From NCBI GenBank assembly GCA_051453625.1, contig JBOZIK010000001.1, positions 104,302,393 through 104,366,392 on the forward strand: 64,000 nt of DNA. The letters are read 5' to 3'. A program made the position numbers and the translations under genes. Within the stretch, counting starts at the first letter, position 1. Each line of letters begins with the position of its first letter. The DNA comes from Welwitschia mirabilis. Lineage: Eukaryota > Gnetophyta > Gnetopsida > Welwitschiales. Shown here piece by piece: positions 48,000-59,215 of the stretch. The notes under the pieces were generated by a model. It did no database searches and was not told the DNA's origin. It saw nothing but the letters and a program-made list of their open reading frames with translations.

Positions 48000-49680
48000 A
48001 TAAAACCAATACTTGATTTATCTCCAGTAGGTTTTTGCACTCCAAGAATCTATTCTAATTTAGAAGAACCACTAAAAAACCTATTTACAAAGAAAGGTAT
48101 ATCTTTTACCTATGACAATACATTGGTGTTGTTAGATTTTAGCACATTGTACCTTCATTTCTATTTCCTCCTTCTCTTTAATGAGAGACTTTACTACTTT
48201 GTGTAGATCATTTATCCTTTTTGCTAATTTTTCACATTCTTCATATAGCTCCTGACATCTATCCTCTAGCTCATTCTCTTCTTCATTAATTATGTCTATG
48301 TTATCAGGCTCTAATGTACTATGTACATTTTTGGCAGAAGGCACAATTACCATGAAGGATAATCTTTTGTCTCTGCCTGATTCTTGACCTAAAAAACTGT
48401 TATCATCATCATCCTCATTATCTCATATTACAATAAAAGAGGGAGTCCTTGTTTTCCTGTTATCTCTTTTTGTGTTGGGACACTCATTTGTCATATGATT
48501 AGATCCTTTGTATGAGTGGCATTAGATTTATTTATCTTTTTCTTGCTCCTTTCTGTACTTTAAATGACTTCTTTTTGAGTTTCTACTTGACTTACCTTCT
48601 TTTTCTTTCTATGTAGAAACTTCCTAAATCTTGCAGTTATAAAGCCATCTTATCATCATCTAAGTCCTCATCTGACCTTTCAGATCTATATTCTTCCTAC
48701 ACACATTTCAAGGTAATTACTTTTTTTTTATATTTAATAAATTTAAGTTCATAAGTTTAAAAATTAACTTGTAGTTTTTCTAGTGCCATTGCATTTATGT
48801 TCTTACTCTCTTTGATGGCTATAACCTTTAGTTCAAATCTCTTTAGTAGATATCTCAATACCTTTCTGACTATCTTTCCTTCATTCAAGTGTTCTCCAAG
48901 GCTTGTCATAGAGTTTATAATATTAGTAAGTCTTGTAAAGAACTCTTGCAAAGTTTCCTCCTCATTCATATGAATGTCTTAAAATTTAGAAATAATCATT
49001 TGAAGTTTTTCTTGCTTTATAGTTAAAGTTCTTCTTGCTTACCGTTGAAGTTCCTTCATGTGCTANNNNNNNNNNNNNNNNNNNNNNNNNNNNNNNNNNN
49101 NNNNNNNNNNNNNNNNNNNNNNNNNNNNNNNNNNNNNNNNNNNNNNNNNNNNNNNNNNNNNNNNNTGAAGTTTTGCTTGCTTTATAGTTAAAGTTCTTCT
49201 TGCTTTACAGTTGAAGTTCCTTCATGTGCTACATCAAGAATTTTATTAGCCTCTTTAGTGTGATTACAATTTACTATCCATTTAAACTCATCTACACAGA
49301 TTGCATAAAATATTACATCAAGAGAGTGGGCATTTGTAATGGCTTTAGTTTTGTTAATGATAGTCCATTGATCTTAGGATTTGGAAACTAAAGTGGTATT
49401 ACCTTTGGCATGTAGTCCATTGATCTCAGAATTTGGGAACTAAAGTGGTATTACTGTTGGCATCTATTTTTGATAATATAGGCATAGAATAACCCTTATA
49501 GATAACTTCTTCTATATCATGATCTATAGATCTAAGAAAAATTCTTATTATAGCTTTCTAGTATGCATAGTTTGACCTATCAAACATGGGTGAATGACTA
49601 GTGGAAAGACCATTAGAAGGACTAATCATTGTGAGTTTTAAAGTCTAGATTAGTTAAAATATAAAGAATAATTAACATAG
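48000..49680 (-). pseudogene. Sirevirus-like gag, broken
   Basis: The 70-codon stretch at 48757-48969 (NEEETLQEFFTRLTNIINSM, VLRYLLKRFELKVIAIKES) is the copia gag core (E.I..M..RF..I...L, K.LR.LP..W..KV.AI.E). Further on, 48132-48353 is a 73-codon Glu/Lys-rich stretch (ELEDRCQELYEECEKLAKRI) with heptad character, the coiled coil typical of the long Sirevirus gag. The knuckle near 48500 is decayed. Around 49026-49205 the coding text HEGTSTVK is duplicated across an N gap. Confidence 0.88.
49066..49165. other. assembly gap, 100 N, duplicated flanks
   Basis: tttatagttaaagttcttc through ttccttcatgtgcta appears directly before the gap (about 49015-49065) and again after it (about 49178-49231). 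This looks like unmerged overlapping contig ends in a gag region that otherwise reads through once. Confidence 0.95.
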
Positions 49681-49691
49681 CTCCAATACCA
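49680..49691 (-). other. primer-binding site (Met-tRNA)
   Basis: On the minus strand TGGTATTGGAGC, a variant of TGGTATCAGAGC, just inside the 5' LTR. Confidence 0.85.
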
Positions 49692-49694
49692 ATA

Positions 49695-51238
49695 TATAGG
49701 ATTAATAATTCTAGAAGGGGTTGAATAAGTTCTTTTAAAAATTTAACCAAAATAAATGGACTAAACAAATTAACAATATATCAAAAGCTTATTCAAAGTA
49801 ATTTGCTCATAAATTCATGCATATAAAGAAAAGATAAAAGTAATCAAAGTAATGAAACTAACTAAAAACATAAAATATTAAATAGATACATGTAGGATTT
49901 ATAGTGGTTTGAAAACCTCCCTACTCCAGTCTCGATGATCATCTTATCATCAAGCTCGATCTGGATCTTTCTTATTCCACGAGGTATTCTAGGTTTACTT
50001 ATAACCTTTACAAATGGACTTTTCTAGGCTTAGTCTCAACCTTTGATCAGACTTTTTCTAGGCTTAGTCTTAACTTTTGAATGGACTTTTGTAGGCTAAG
50101 TCTCAACCTTTCACAATGAAAAATAGTGATGTAATGATGCCAAATGCATAGATATCACTCATTCTTGATACAGTAGATTTGATAAAGCTCTTCTCCTATA
50201 GATGTAAAATAAATGTAGTACTAAATCTAACATTAATGATAGATCTTCCTTGATTATAAGTACAAATACCAAGACTAAACAATGAATATCACAAGATTTT
50301 AGTGCTTTTTCATAAGTAAAAAAGATGTTTAAAAGTTTAAAAAAGCTTTAAAAAATTCTTTGTCTTTTCTCTCTTGGATATTTATATTGAAAGGCTTTTA
50401 AGGTTTATAAAATTTGAAAATGCACTTTCAATGGATACAAATAGCTAGAAAACAGCTATCTAATGGATACATAATGGAAACAAAATGGATAGAAAATTTT
50501 GGTCCCATTCCATCCAACCTCAAAAGTCTAGTCGACTCCATCTGATATCATAAGTTACACAAGTTGTCCTAGTAAATTTTTTGGTCATCCCAGTTTCTTA
50601 TGGGTCTATGTTTGGTTGATCCATCAGGGTCTAATTGACTCCTATTTGATCACCCTTAATTCTATTTAGTTGCCCGCTAGTTCTAATAAAAGATCATTCC
50701 AATTTTCCTGCATCAGATCTAGCTAATCCCTTCAGGTTTCCAGTTGACCCCATGATGATAAGTTTAGGGATATCTACTACATATTTTTTAGGTCTGATTG
50801 AATCCTTTAAAGATCTAGTCGACTCCTTGACAATTGGTTCAAGATTATTACTCTCATGTCCATAGATCTAGTCGATTCTATCATGAGTCTCATCGACCCC
50901 TTGTCATTTACTTTAAGGATACTGTTACCAAGTCCATAATTCTGGTCGACCTTATAAAAGGTTCATTTGATCCCTTACCATTCAGTTTAGGGATAGTAGT
51001 TCTTGAGATCATAGGTCTGGTCGACCTCATCAAAAATCTGGTTAACCCCTCTAAATTCAGTTCAATTTTGAGTGTCTGCTTCAGGTGTAATCGACTCCTT
51101 GAAAGTTTGGTTGATCCCTCAAAATCATAAGTAAACTTGACAAGTGTTTAGTTATTAGATTTNNNNNNNNNNAGATACACAAAATTTACTACATAGAAAA
51201 CATTAGTTTGACATCAATTGACAAAACATAATCTAACA
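49695..51238 (-). repeat. right (5') LTR of the Sirevirus-like element
   Basis: Partner of 43637-45236, starting TATAGGATTAATAATTCTAG and ending CATAATCTAACA. It includes a 10-N gap (51163-51172) that corresponds to about 60 bp present in the left LTR. ATACAT follows. Confidence 0.92.
51163..51172. other. assembly gap, 10 N
   Basis: The left LTR has about 65 bases here (45118-45175), so the true missing length is larger than 10. Confidence 0.95.
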
Positions 51239-53180
51239 ATACATTCTTAATCATCACAACTTATCGTTTGTTATGATGTCATATTTTTTAAAACTTCACA
51301 AAGAAGTTCTTATGTTAATCTTTTCAATCTTCATCTACCTCTCATCATATGTAATTTTAAAAATCAAGTTCATATTATTAAGGGAGGACATGTATCCACT
51401 AGTTTTAACTCATCATTTCTTTCTAGTTAAAATGGTTTTTCCACTATACAACTTCGAGGAATTAAGCAATTTTAAATGTCTAGTACATCTAAACATAATT
51501 CTAGTAGCAAAACATTTTCAAAAATTAAGATGATATACTTTCTTAGAGTCTACTCTAAAAGATGTTTATGATAATAAAAACAAAAGTACATCTTAATTAT
51601 TATGATAATGAGATGCATCCCATTATAATAATAATTAGCTTCGTTTAACTTTTGATAGCCAATCAATGTCTTTTAGAATTTCTGTTCTACATGATCATTA
51701 AACCTAGTCCATAAAATAATAATACAATAGTCCTGCATAAAATGGTATATGGGAGTTGGTTGATCTTTTATTATGTCATATTACATTATCTAACAAATGT
51801 ATTTTTCATTACACCTATAAAGAAAATATTACATCTAAATGACATCAAGCTTATCTTGTTGTTATAAGCCTACATTACAATACCTGATTAGCCTTTAATG
51901 AATTCTTCACACCAATAATTAAATGGTCTACCATTAGAATTATGATTTCTGTAGAGGCTCATAAGGGATGTAAAATGAAATAATTAGATACAAAACTACC
52001 TTTCTAAATGGAAAATTCAAATAAAAAATTTATATGATTCAAATTAAGGACTTCAAAGTGAGGTAAGAAATTAAAAATGTATAAACTAATGAAGCATTAT
52101 ATGGGATTAAAAAAAATCTCTGAGAGCATGGTATACAAAAGTTACATGTTACTTAAGTATTATTAGATTTAAACTATGTCATTATCAAGATGTAAATGTC
52201 ACATTATTAAATAAGTATGATGGAAACAAATCTACATATATAGTGTTGTATGTAAATGTCATGCGGATAACTGATAGTAATGAAGTAGATGCAAATCATA
52301 TAAAGATTTTTATAAGTTAGAAATTTAAATTTTTACCCTAGGATTATTTATATTCTACCTTATTAAAGAAATTGACTACAAACATGATGAAATATTACTA
52401 ACTCAAAGGAAGTATATCAAAGATCGAATTTAGAAATTTGGATTAGAAAACATCCAAGATGCTATAAGACATTTAGAATATAATGAGAAAATATGTGTTA
52501 ATGAAGTTTTAAAATCAATAAATAAAACTAAGTATAGAAGAAAAGTTGATAATCTTATTTATATTATCAATAATAGGCTTAATATCTCATGTATGGTTCA
52601 TGTCTTGTGTAGATATCTTCATGCACTAAAGGTTAATTACTGAAATGCTACTATGAAAGTGCTAAATACATGATAAAGATAAAAGACATACATCTTATAC
52701 ATAAGAAAGACTCTTAATTTCTTCTAAAGGCATACTCTAATTTTATCTTTTATAGAGAATCATTTATTTCATTATCAACATTAGGATATATTATGTTCTT
52801 GGAAACATCACTCTTAGCTTAGAGATCCAAGTGTTAAAGAGTGATAGCACAATTCTTTATAAAAGTAAAATATACCATCAAGTTTGAAGTATGTGGAAAA
52901 ATTGAACGGTTAAAAAAAATTTGAAAGCAATAAGATTTAAAAAACAAAAAAAACTAAACTCTCCACTTATAATCGATTTGTAATTTACATATAAAAATAT
53001 AAAGTGCATCATGATAAGATAAACTACTTTTATGGAGGAGTCCATAAAATTAATAAACTTATATATAATGAAATAATTATACTACTAGTCTAATGTGAAC
53101 ATGTAAAAGTTGATGTTCTGATCAAGTTATTTGACCAATTTATCTTAATGGGAGACATTAATACAACCAATTTATTATAA
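51239..53180 (+). pseudogene. copia RT end and RNase H (right part of the split element)
   Basis: After the target duplication the integrase-RT linker (51244-51880) is unreadable. Then near 52000 MK*LDTKLPF*ME (Q.DVKTAFLNG), at 52350-52470 EIDYKHDEILLTQRKYIKD and FGLENIQD (GI...R....L.LSQ..YI...L..F.M.N), at 52540-52680 VDNLIYIINNRLNIS and LCRYLHALKVNYWNATMKVL (G.L.Y....TRPDI, V.R......HW.A.K..L), then RESFISLSTLGYIMF at 52750. This is copia RT/RNase H in order. The end near 53100 (...atcttaatgggagac) may be the polypurine tract. Confidence 0.8.
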
Positions 53181-54350
53181 AAACATGTTTTCTATTACTT
53201 TTCTATAATAATCATGAATTTATCATTTGTCTATGAGATTTAAGGACTTTAATCTCACTTTTAAAGTTAGTGTAAAACTTGATATCAAACTCATGTTTCT
53301 AATCTTTCATGAAAAATTAAGCTAAATTCAATTATGAACTTAATTGGATCTCACATCAAAATTAACTTGCATCTTTAATGACATGTGGTAATGATGATGA
53401 TAACATGCAATAATAATGTAGGGCACTAATGAAGAGGACAATGGTGGAGACACATGGCTATGAGAGTAATTAGTAAAAGCAAAAGCATCCAGAAGCTAAG
53501 TGTTAGGCTTAACATGATGATTTCTACTTAATACAAGATGAAAAACACCTTACCTAATACTACACGCCATAACCACTCACCTAACCCTACAAGCCAAAGG
53601 CTTGTAACTACCTCTCTCCATCTTTACCTATAAGAGGGCCTTGAACCCTCCATTTTAACCTCCTTTATTTTGAAAAATAATGGAATATTTGGAGTATCAA
53701 GTTGACATAACATTCTAAGTGATTTCTTTAGGGAGTAAGCTTGCTTTTGAGGATATCTTAAGGGGTCCTTTTTTCTAGCTTCTTTTTTATTTTCTTTATG
53801 TAATGTATTTTTTCTAATTCAATACAGCTAAATATTCATTTTACTTTTAATGCTTAGTAAATCTACATTATCAAGTTATTTTTTATCTTAGTAGGTATCT
53901 TTTGTATTGATCTAAGTTACTTTTAATTTGATGGATCTTAAGTTTAAGCCCTTATTTTTCATGTTATTTTAGAGCTATGAAGGATCCAGTAACTTTCAAA
54001 TTCATCAACTCTCATATGATGAATGCAATTATGTCATCATAACCTAATCCATCATTACTTGATAATTTTAAGTATGTTTCAAGAAGGTGCAAGATATCTT
54101 TGGATTGAAGAATAACTAATGAATAAATTGGGTAAAACCTTAAAGCATTGCTTTTCTACTTTTTTAATAAAATTTCAACTCAATTCTGGACTTTTTTTTT
54201 TGTTATTACTTTTTTCCTTTTCTTTAAGTTATACTTGCGAGTTAAGCAAGATTACGTAATTTCTAAATGCCTACCCTAATTATCCCTATGGAAGAATGAT
54301 ATTAGATTCTTACTTATTTTGGATCCCTTTCAGGTACTGAAAATGATTAA
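53181..54350 (+). repeat. candidate 5' LTR of an Athila-like gypsy element
   Basis: This lies directly before a decayed Asp-tRNA primer site, so its right end should be the end of an LTR. It contains a TATA-like box and start region (acctataagagggcc, ~53627). The left edge may be TGTGGTAATGATG near 53385. I found no partner copy to the right, so LTR status rests on the primer site alone. Confidence 0.4.
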
Positions 54351-54356
54351 ATATTT

Positions 54357-54374
54357 TGGTATTATTTCCAAGGA
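54357..54374 (+). other. decayed Asp-tRNA primer-binding site
   Basis: TGGTATTATTTCCAAGGA compared with the Asp-tRNA primer site of Athila-type gypsy elements, TGGCGCCGTTGCCGGGGA: 11 of 18 identical, six differences are C-to-T or G-to-A, one is a transversion. The pattern is what deamination of a CpG-rich site would give. Confidence 0.55.
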
Positions 54375-57300
54375 TAATAGCACTATAGCCACTCAACAAG
54401 AACATAAATTTTACATTTTTGCAAGCTTTTTAGCTTTTTTTTTCTAGTGAATGGTATTGATCTACTCTAATAATACCTGAACTAGTCTTATTTCTCTTTC
54501 TTTTATGTATTATTTCTTAGTTTTCTTTTTAGTGATTAATATTAGTAATTTCTAGTGATACCCAAACTAATATAGTTTTAAGTTTGATTTAGTTTTTTAC
54601 TCTGTCTTGATTTGTGTGTAGGTTTAACATTTTTTTAATAAGTTATAATCATAAATCGAAAAAAACTAAAATCATTTTATTTTAATGTTCCCTTTTATCT
54701 CTTGCATTTTTAATTTAGTTTTTAAATCTCTATTATAAACATTTAAAATACTAAAATGCTTTTCATAAGATTAGTTTCATGTATGCTATCATTTTTCATT
54801 TCTGTTGCATTTTTTTATGATCTTGATATGTTGATCAATCTATGGTTTATTATGAATTCCTAAAAATCATTTGAAGTCATAATTTATATTTTTACTGAAA
54901 CTTCTATCTATCCTTATTGATGCTATTTATTTTCTTACATAGAAAACTCTAAATTTTTTTCCAACATCTGTACTAGAATTTATAAAACCTTCTATATTTT
55001 GGCTTTATAAAAACCTTTCTTAGACTTATCTAGAATCTATTTTAAAACTTGCATGTCTTGGATCTATAATGAGTTAAGTAGATTGATTAAAAATCCCTTC
55101 AATATGGGCCCCTTTTCTAAATAAAGAAGTATACAAGAAAACCATTCCCTTGATGACACTCAAATGAAACAAGACTCTACCTATTAACAAAATCTAGATA
55201 CCGAATTTAATTTTTAACATATTTATAATAAAATACCTTTGACACCTTGAGAAATAATAGAAAACCTAAATGCTTACTACCTTAACCAACGAGTACCTCA
55301 AAATGCTACCTAAAACCGAAACCAAAACAACTCCTATAGGTAAACCCTTTATGATTATCTATAATCTTAATGCCTAGGAACTACTTCATGTATAATCTAA
55401 TAACTAATAGCAAATATGTTAAATATTAAGCTTTCTATAATTTAGTTATTGCCTCATTTTCATGGTTTAGAATTAAAGGATCCTTACTTACACCTTAAAG
55501 AATTTGAGTGCATACTTTCTACCTTATTGCAATATCAAAACACTTGTGACACCATTAGACTCATCATTTTCCTATTCTCCTTGAAGTAAAAAGCTAATTC
55601 ATGGCTTTATATACCTAAACCCTAGCTAATTACAACTTGAAATCATCTAATAGAGCCTTTATCTTAAAATTCTTTTCAAACATAAGATAAATTTCTTGAG
55701 AAGAGAGATAATGAACTATCAACAAAAAGACCTTGATATCTTTTTGTCAAGCCTTAGCAAGATTTAAGGGCTTATTGTAAAAACAGCCATAGCATAGCTT
55801 GTATCTAGGGAAACAAAGTAATTTTCTTTTACAATAGATTTTCCATAAATAATAGGCAACTAGTTGAGACAATGATTAGGAATAGTTTTCTTAGTATGCC
55901 ACTAGATGAAGCGTGGACTACCTTGAAACCCTAACTGGGAGCTTCAAAAATTGGTAGAAGCCTAGTGAACCATCTATATCTTAACATCTTGTTAGGTCCT
56001 TAAGCATACTTAAAGTCCTAAAAATTTTGAAGTTAATAATAAGATAAACAAATTAGCAAGAAGAGTAGAATATCTGACCATCTTACTCTCATCTTCACCT
56101 ATAGCCACCAAAATTTGAATACTTTATTTCTACATAGATATTCATGAAATAACTAAGTATCCATCCATCCCCTTATTTTAGAACATGATAAATAAATAAG
56201 TTAATCTAGTGATAAAACCAAAAAAAGAACCCATATTCTGGTATTTACAACCCCAAGTGGAGGAATCACCTAAACATTTATTGGAAATAAAATAAGTCAT
56301 ATAATCAAAACAATCAATCAGGAAACCATTTTCCTTGATTATCCTTTTATCTTTCTATTAAATTTCAAAAATCATATCCATCCATTTATTTAGAGAAATT
56401 AGTGTAAACTTTCATGTAAACCTAACTCCACTCAATCATAATCATGAACAAACACTAAAGCAACATTCCTCTTAATTAAATAATCTTAAGTAAATCACTT
56501 AAAGCATCACTTAAGTTCTTTAACAACTTTAAAAATTTTAAATTTAGATTCTTTCTATTCTAAATCGAAGAGAAATAGGTAAACTCCCCATGAGCTCATA
56601 ACCAAATCCAAAAGGAGTTAGGTTCACAAAAGTGGAATTGAGCCAAATAGAACAAACCAAATCCATTCATCTTTAAAGTAGCACAGAGATAAATAGGAAA
56701 ATGAATCAGAGCCGATCTCAAGATGAAGGAAAAGAAGAGGTAAAGGACATAAGGCACCTATAACTTTTTATAAGGAGCCTTTACCTTTTCACAAAGCATT
56801 GAATAAGAGAATAGTAAATGACTTAGAAAAACCTTTGCCTACTTACCAATAGCCTTTACATTTCCAAAACATCTTAGGAAGGAGAACATAGAAAAATAAT
56901 AGCTAGAGTCTTATAAAATTTTTAAGAAAGTCAAATCGACATGCATCTTTTACAAGTAATTAAAAATATGCCTTTGTATGTGAAAGTCCTTAAGGATATG
57001 TGCATAGTAAATAGATACATGAACATGACAAGTAAAGCTTTTTTATCCTAACATAATAGTGTGATAATTCAAAACCAATTTCTACCTAAATATAAATATT
57101 TTTATTCCTGGAAATAGCCATTATAATTGGAGATAAAAATATTAAGTGAGCCTTATTAGCCCTTGAAGAATGTGTTAACATTCTATCCTATTATGTGTAC
57201 AAGGAACTTAACTTAAAAAAACATATATCTTAAAAGAACTAAAGTATAATTGCAATTGGATAAAAACTTTATAAAGTCATTATTATAAATAGTTGCATAT

Positions 57301-57480
57301 ATTATAGTCTAAGGAGATAACTATTATTTCTATAGACTTCATTAACTTAGAAATGAAAACAATGAAGCATAATTCAATATGAATCCTTTTAGGAAGACCT
57401 TTTCTTATGACATCTTACACTCTCATTAATTTTATAAATGACCAAATGATAAAATATAATTTGGAAACATGACTATAAAC
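54375..57480. other. decayed internal sequence, no domain recognised
   Basis: Should be the leader and gag region of the element whose primer site is at 54357. Plus-strand pieces such as DDTQMKQDSTY and ENLNAYYLNQRVPQN (55160-55310) hint at old coding. From about 55500 to 57000 the strand is rich in A and C; minus-strand reading gives scattered open pieces around 56590-56760 that I could not identify. Nothing firm. Confidence 0.35.
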
Positions 57481-58290
57481 TTGAATATTTTCAATACAAT
57501 AAACTTACCAAACAATACTGAAGACATTAATTTATTTGCAACTCTAAATGTTCTTCTCATGAGTTAAATGTTTTCTCCTCCTTTGAATCAAATATTTATA
57601 ATGAAAATAATTTCTTCTATGCTTTAGAATTACTACATAGAATTGTAGAATGTATTCCTTTGAATTCTATTAAACCTTCCTTTAAGAAATATGTTTTACA
57701 TTATCTTTTAGAAAAGAATAAAAAATCCATCTAATAGACCTCATTAGATATTAAACATCTATACTCTACTGATTACACTCCTCATGCTTTATCTTAATTT
57801 TTAAACTTATGTGTAGAGTCTTTTCTTAAAAATGATCTCCATTATATCTTATCACTTGAACTTCATTTTTCCAAATCTAAAACTTATAGTTACAGTGCTT
57901 TTAAGTTTTTTAAAACTCTTGAAATAAGTATTATATAAAGAGTCAAGTATTTCTTAAAGATGTCTTTCTCATGAAAAATCCATAGCATTATCACTTTTTC
58001 CACCATCCCTTTAAGCCTTTTCACACACCAAATTCATTTTCAAACTCTTTTATTAAGCCTATAAATTATTCACCTCCATCATTAACCTATGAATTTATGA
58101 GACTTATAGACCTAGGATAATGATCTTAAACAAAAATTTAATAATAAGTAATCTCATTAACACCCAAGTAAAAATTATGATTAAGTTTACTTATGGATTT
58201 TTAAGAAATAATTATGCCTATTTTAAGTGTAATTGTTAAAGACACATCACTTAAGATCTTTAATTTTAGTAAAACAAGGTTGAAAAACTG
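57480..58290 (+). pseudogene. capsid-like remnant with knuckle-like motif, unidentified
   Basis: One plus-strand frame is readable with few stops: ELLHRIVECIPLNSIKPSFKK, YVLHYLLEKNKKSI, PHALSQFLNLCVESF (Q from a stop codon), FLKNDLHYILSLELHFS, AFKFFKTLEISII. About 300 bp on, FLRNNYAYFKCNC.RHIT.DL has the spacing of a CxxCxxxxHxxxxC zinc knuckle with two Cys lost. A helical domain before a knuckle suggests a retroelement or pararetrovirus-type capsid. I do not recognise the family. Confidence 0.35.
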
Positions 58291-59190
58291 GAATTTACCT
58301 CATATTATATTCCTTATTTTTAAATATTTTAATGGAAAGAAGATTTTCTTAATTAGGCTAATGAATCAATGACCCTCATAATGTTCATAAAAAATGAATA
58401 CAAGAAAATGAAAAAAAGAAAAGTAATATCTCTTCTCTAAACATATATCTTATTAATTACCTACCTAAGTAAAATTAACTACATCAGGGCTATGGACACT
58501 TGCTAGTAATGTATCTCTAATGATATAATTATAACATTATCAGTTATACCAAGGATATAAATGATTGCTAAAAATGTAGTATTAATTTCTTCACAAAACA
58601 ACATGCTTAACTCCATTTAAAGAAAATGTTATAACATTGGTTACTCAATGTGATTTAAAGGTTTAAAACTACAGATATATATGTTGGCAGAAAAAGAAAA
58701 TTAAAAAAAAAATATGGGAATTAAAGGCCTTCTGAGTTCTATTGTCTTTTAACTTCATGCTTAATATTTGCTATGATTTCTTGAAATTCCTGTAAGATAC
58801 TTGATTAATTGTACATTTACTTTGATATCAAGATCCATTAGAAATTACAAAAATATAATAAATGTCATTGACTTAGGTAGGATGTCTTCTTTATTCATTA
58901 GTTGCATGATTGAATCCTTTTCCATATTTTCATTTTCCATCTCCATCGCCCATTCCATGTTATTACCATTTCATAAGAAATAACACCATAAGGCATAAAT
59001 CACGTTTTATGAATCTACTTTTCACTTAGAATTTTTAGATAGAAATAAAATGATTCTCTTGCATTAGGTTATTTTCCCTTAGTTTCATTGCTTTGCATCT
59101 TTCTTTTAATAAAATAACTTGTTGGGATTTTTTTTAAAGATATGTTATCAAAATCGTTTTAATACTTTCTATCATAAAACTTTAAGAACA
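58291..59190. other. AT-rich, no gene seen
   Basis: The open frame at 58801-58983 is not recognised. Nothing supports a gene or element end. Confidence 0.5.
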
Positions 59191-59191
59191 A

Positions 59192-59215
59192 AGTCTAGTT
59201 TTAGTTGGGGGGTAT
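59192..59215 (+). other. possible polypurine tract and LTR start
   Basis: ttagttGGGGGGtatgaaatcc resembles the TTGGGGG-type tract before the 3' LTR of Athila-like elements. No matching LTR copy was found, so this stays weak. Confidence 0.25.

Larger units (their letters stand above)
43637..51238 (-). mobile_element. Sirevirus-like Ty1/copia, pol largely missing
   Basis: Minus-strand element with ~1.6 kb LTRs (43637-45236, 49695-51238), Met-tRNA primer site next to the right LTR and polypurine tract next to the left LTR. The body holds gag with a long coiled-coil-like tail (48.0-49.6 kb) and protease (47.4-47.75 kb). Integrase, RT and RNase H are not found; instead there is a candidate solo LTR (46513-47295) and a possible post-pol ORF (45841-46510). 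Long LTRs, the AGATTGTTAG junction and the extended gag fit the Sirevirus lineage. It inserted into copia integrase with an ATACA duplication. Confidence 0.85.
41890..53180 (+). mobile_element. plus-strand Ty1/copia split by a later element
   Basis: Left part (41890-43635) carries gag end and integrase; right part (51244-53180) carries RT end and RNase H. The reading breaks off inside integrase just after RGYCIY at 43630 and resumes past 51244. With the 7.6 kb insertion removed, about 3.7 kb is left. Neither LTR could be identified. All domains are broken. Confidence 0.8.

Noticed and set aside
47841-48206. 121-codon plus frame
   Set aside because: Antisense to the Sirevirus-like gag tail and knuckle region.
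50834-51130. 98-codon plus frame with LVDLIK repeats
   Set aside because: Created by the TCGACC-type repeats of the LTR; the partner LTR breaks the frame.
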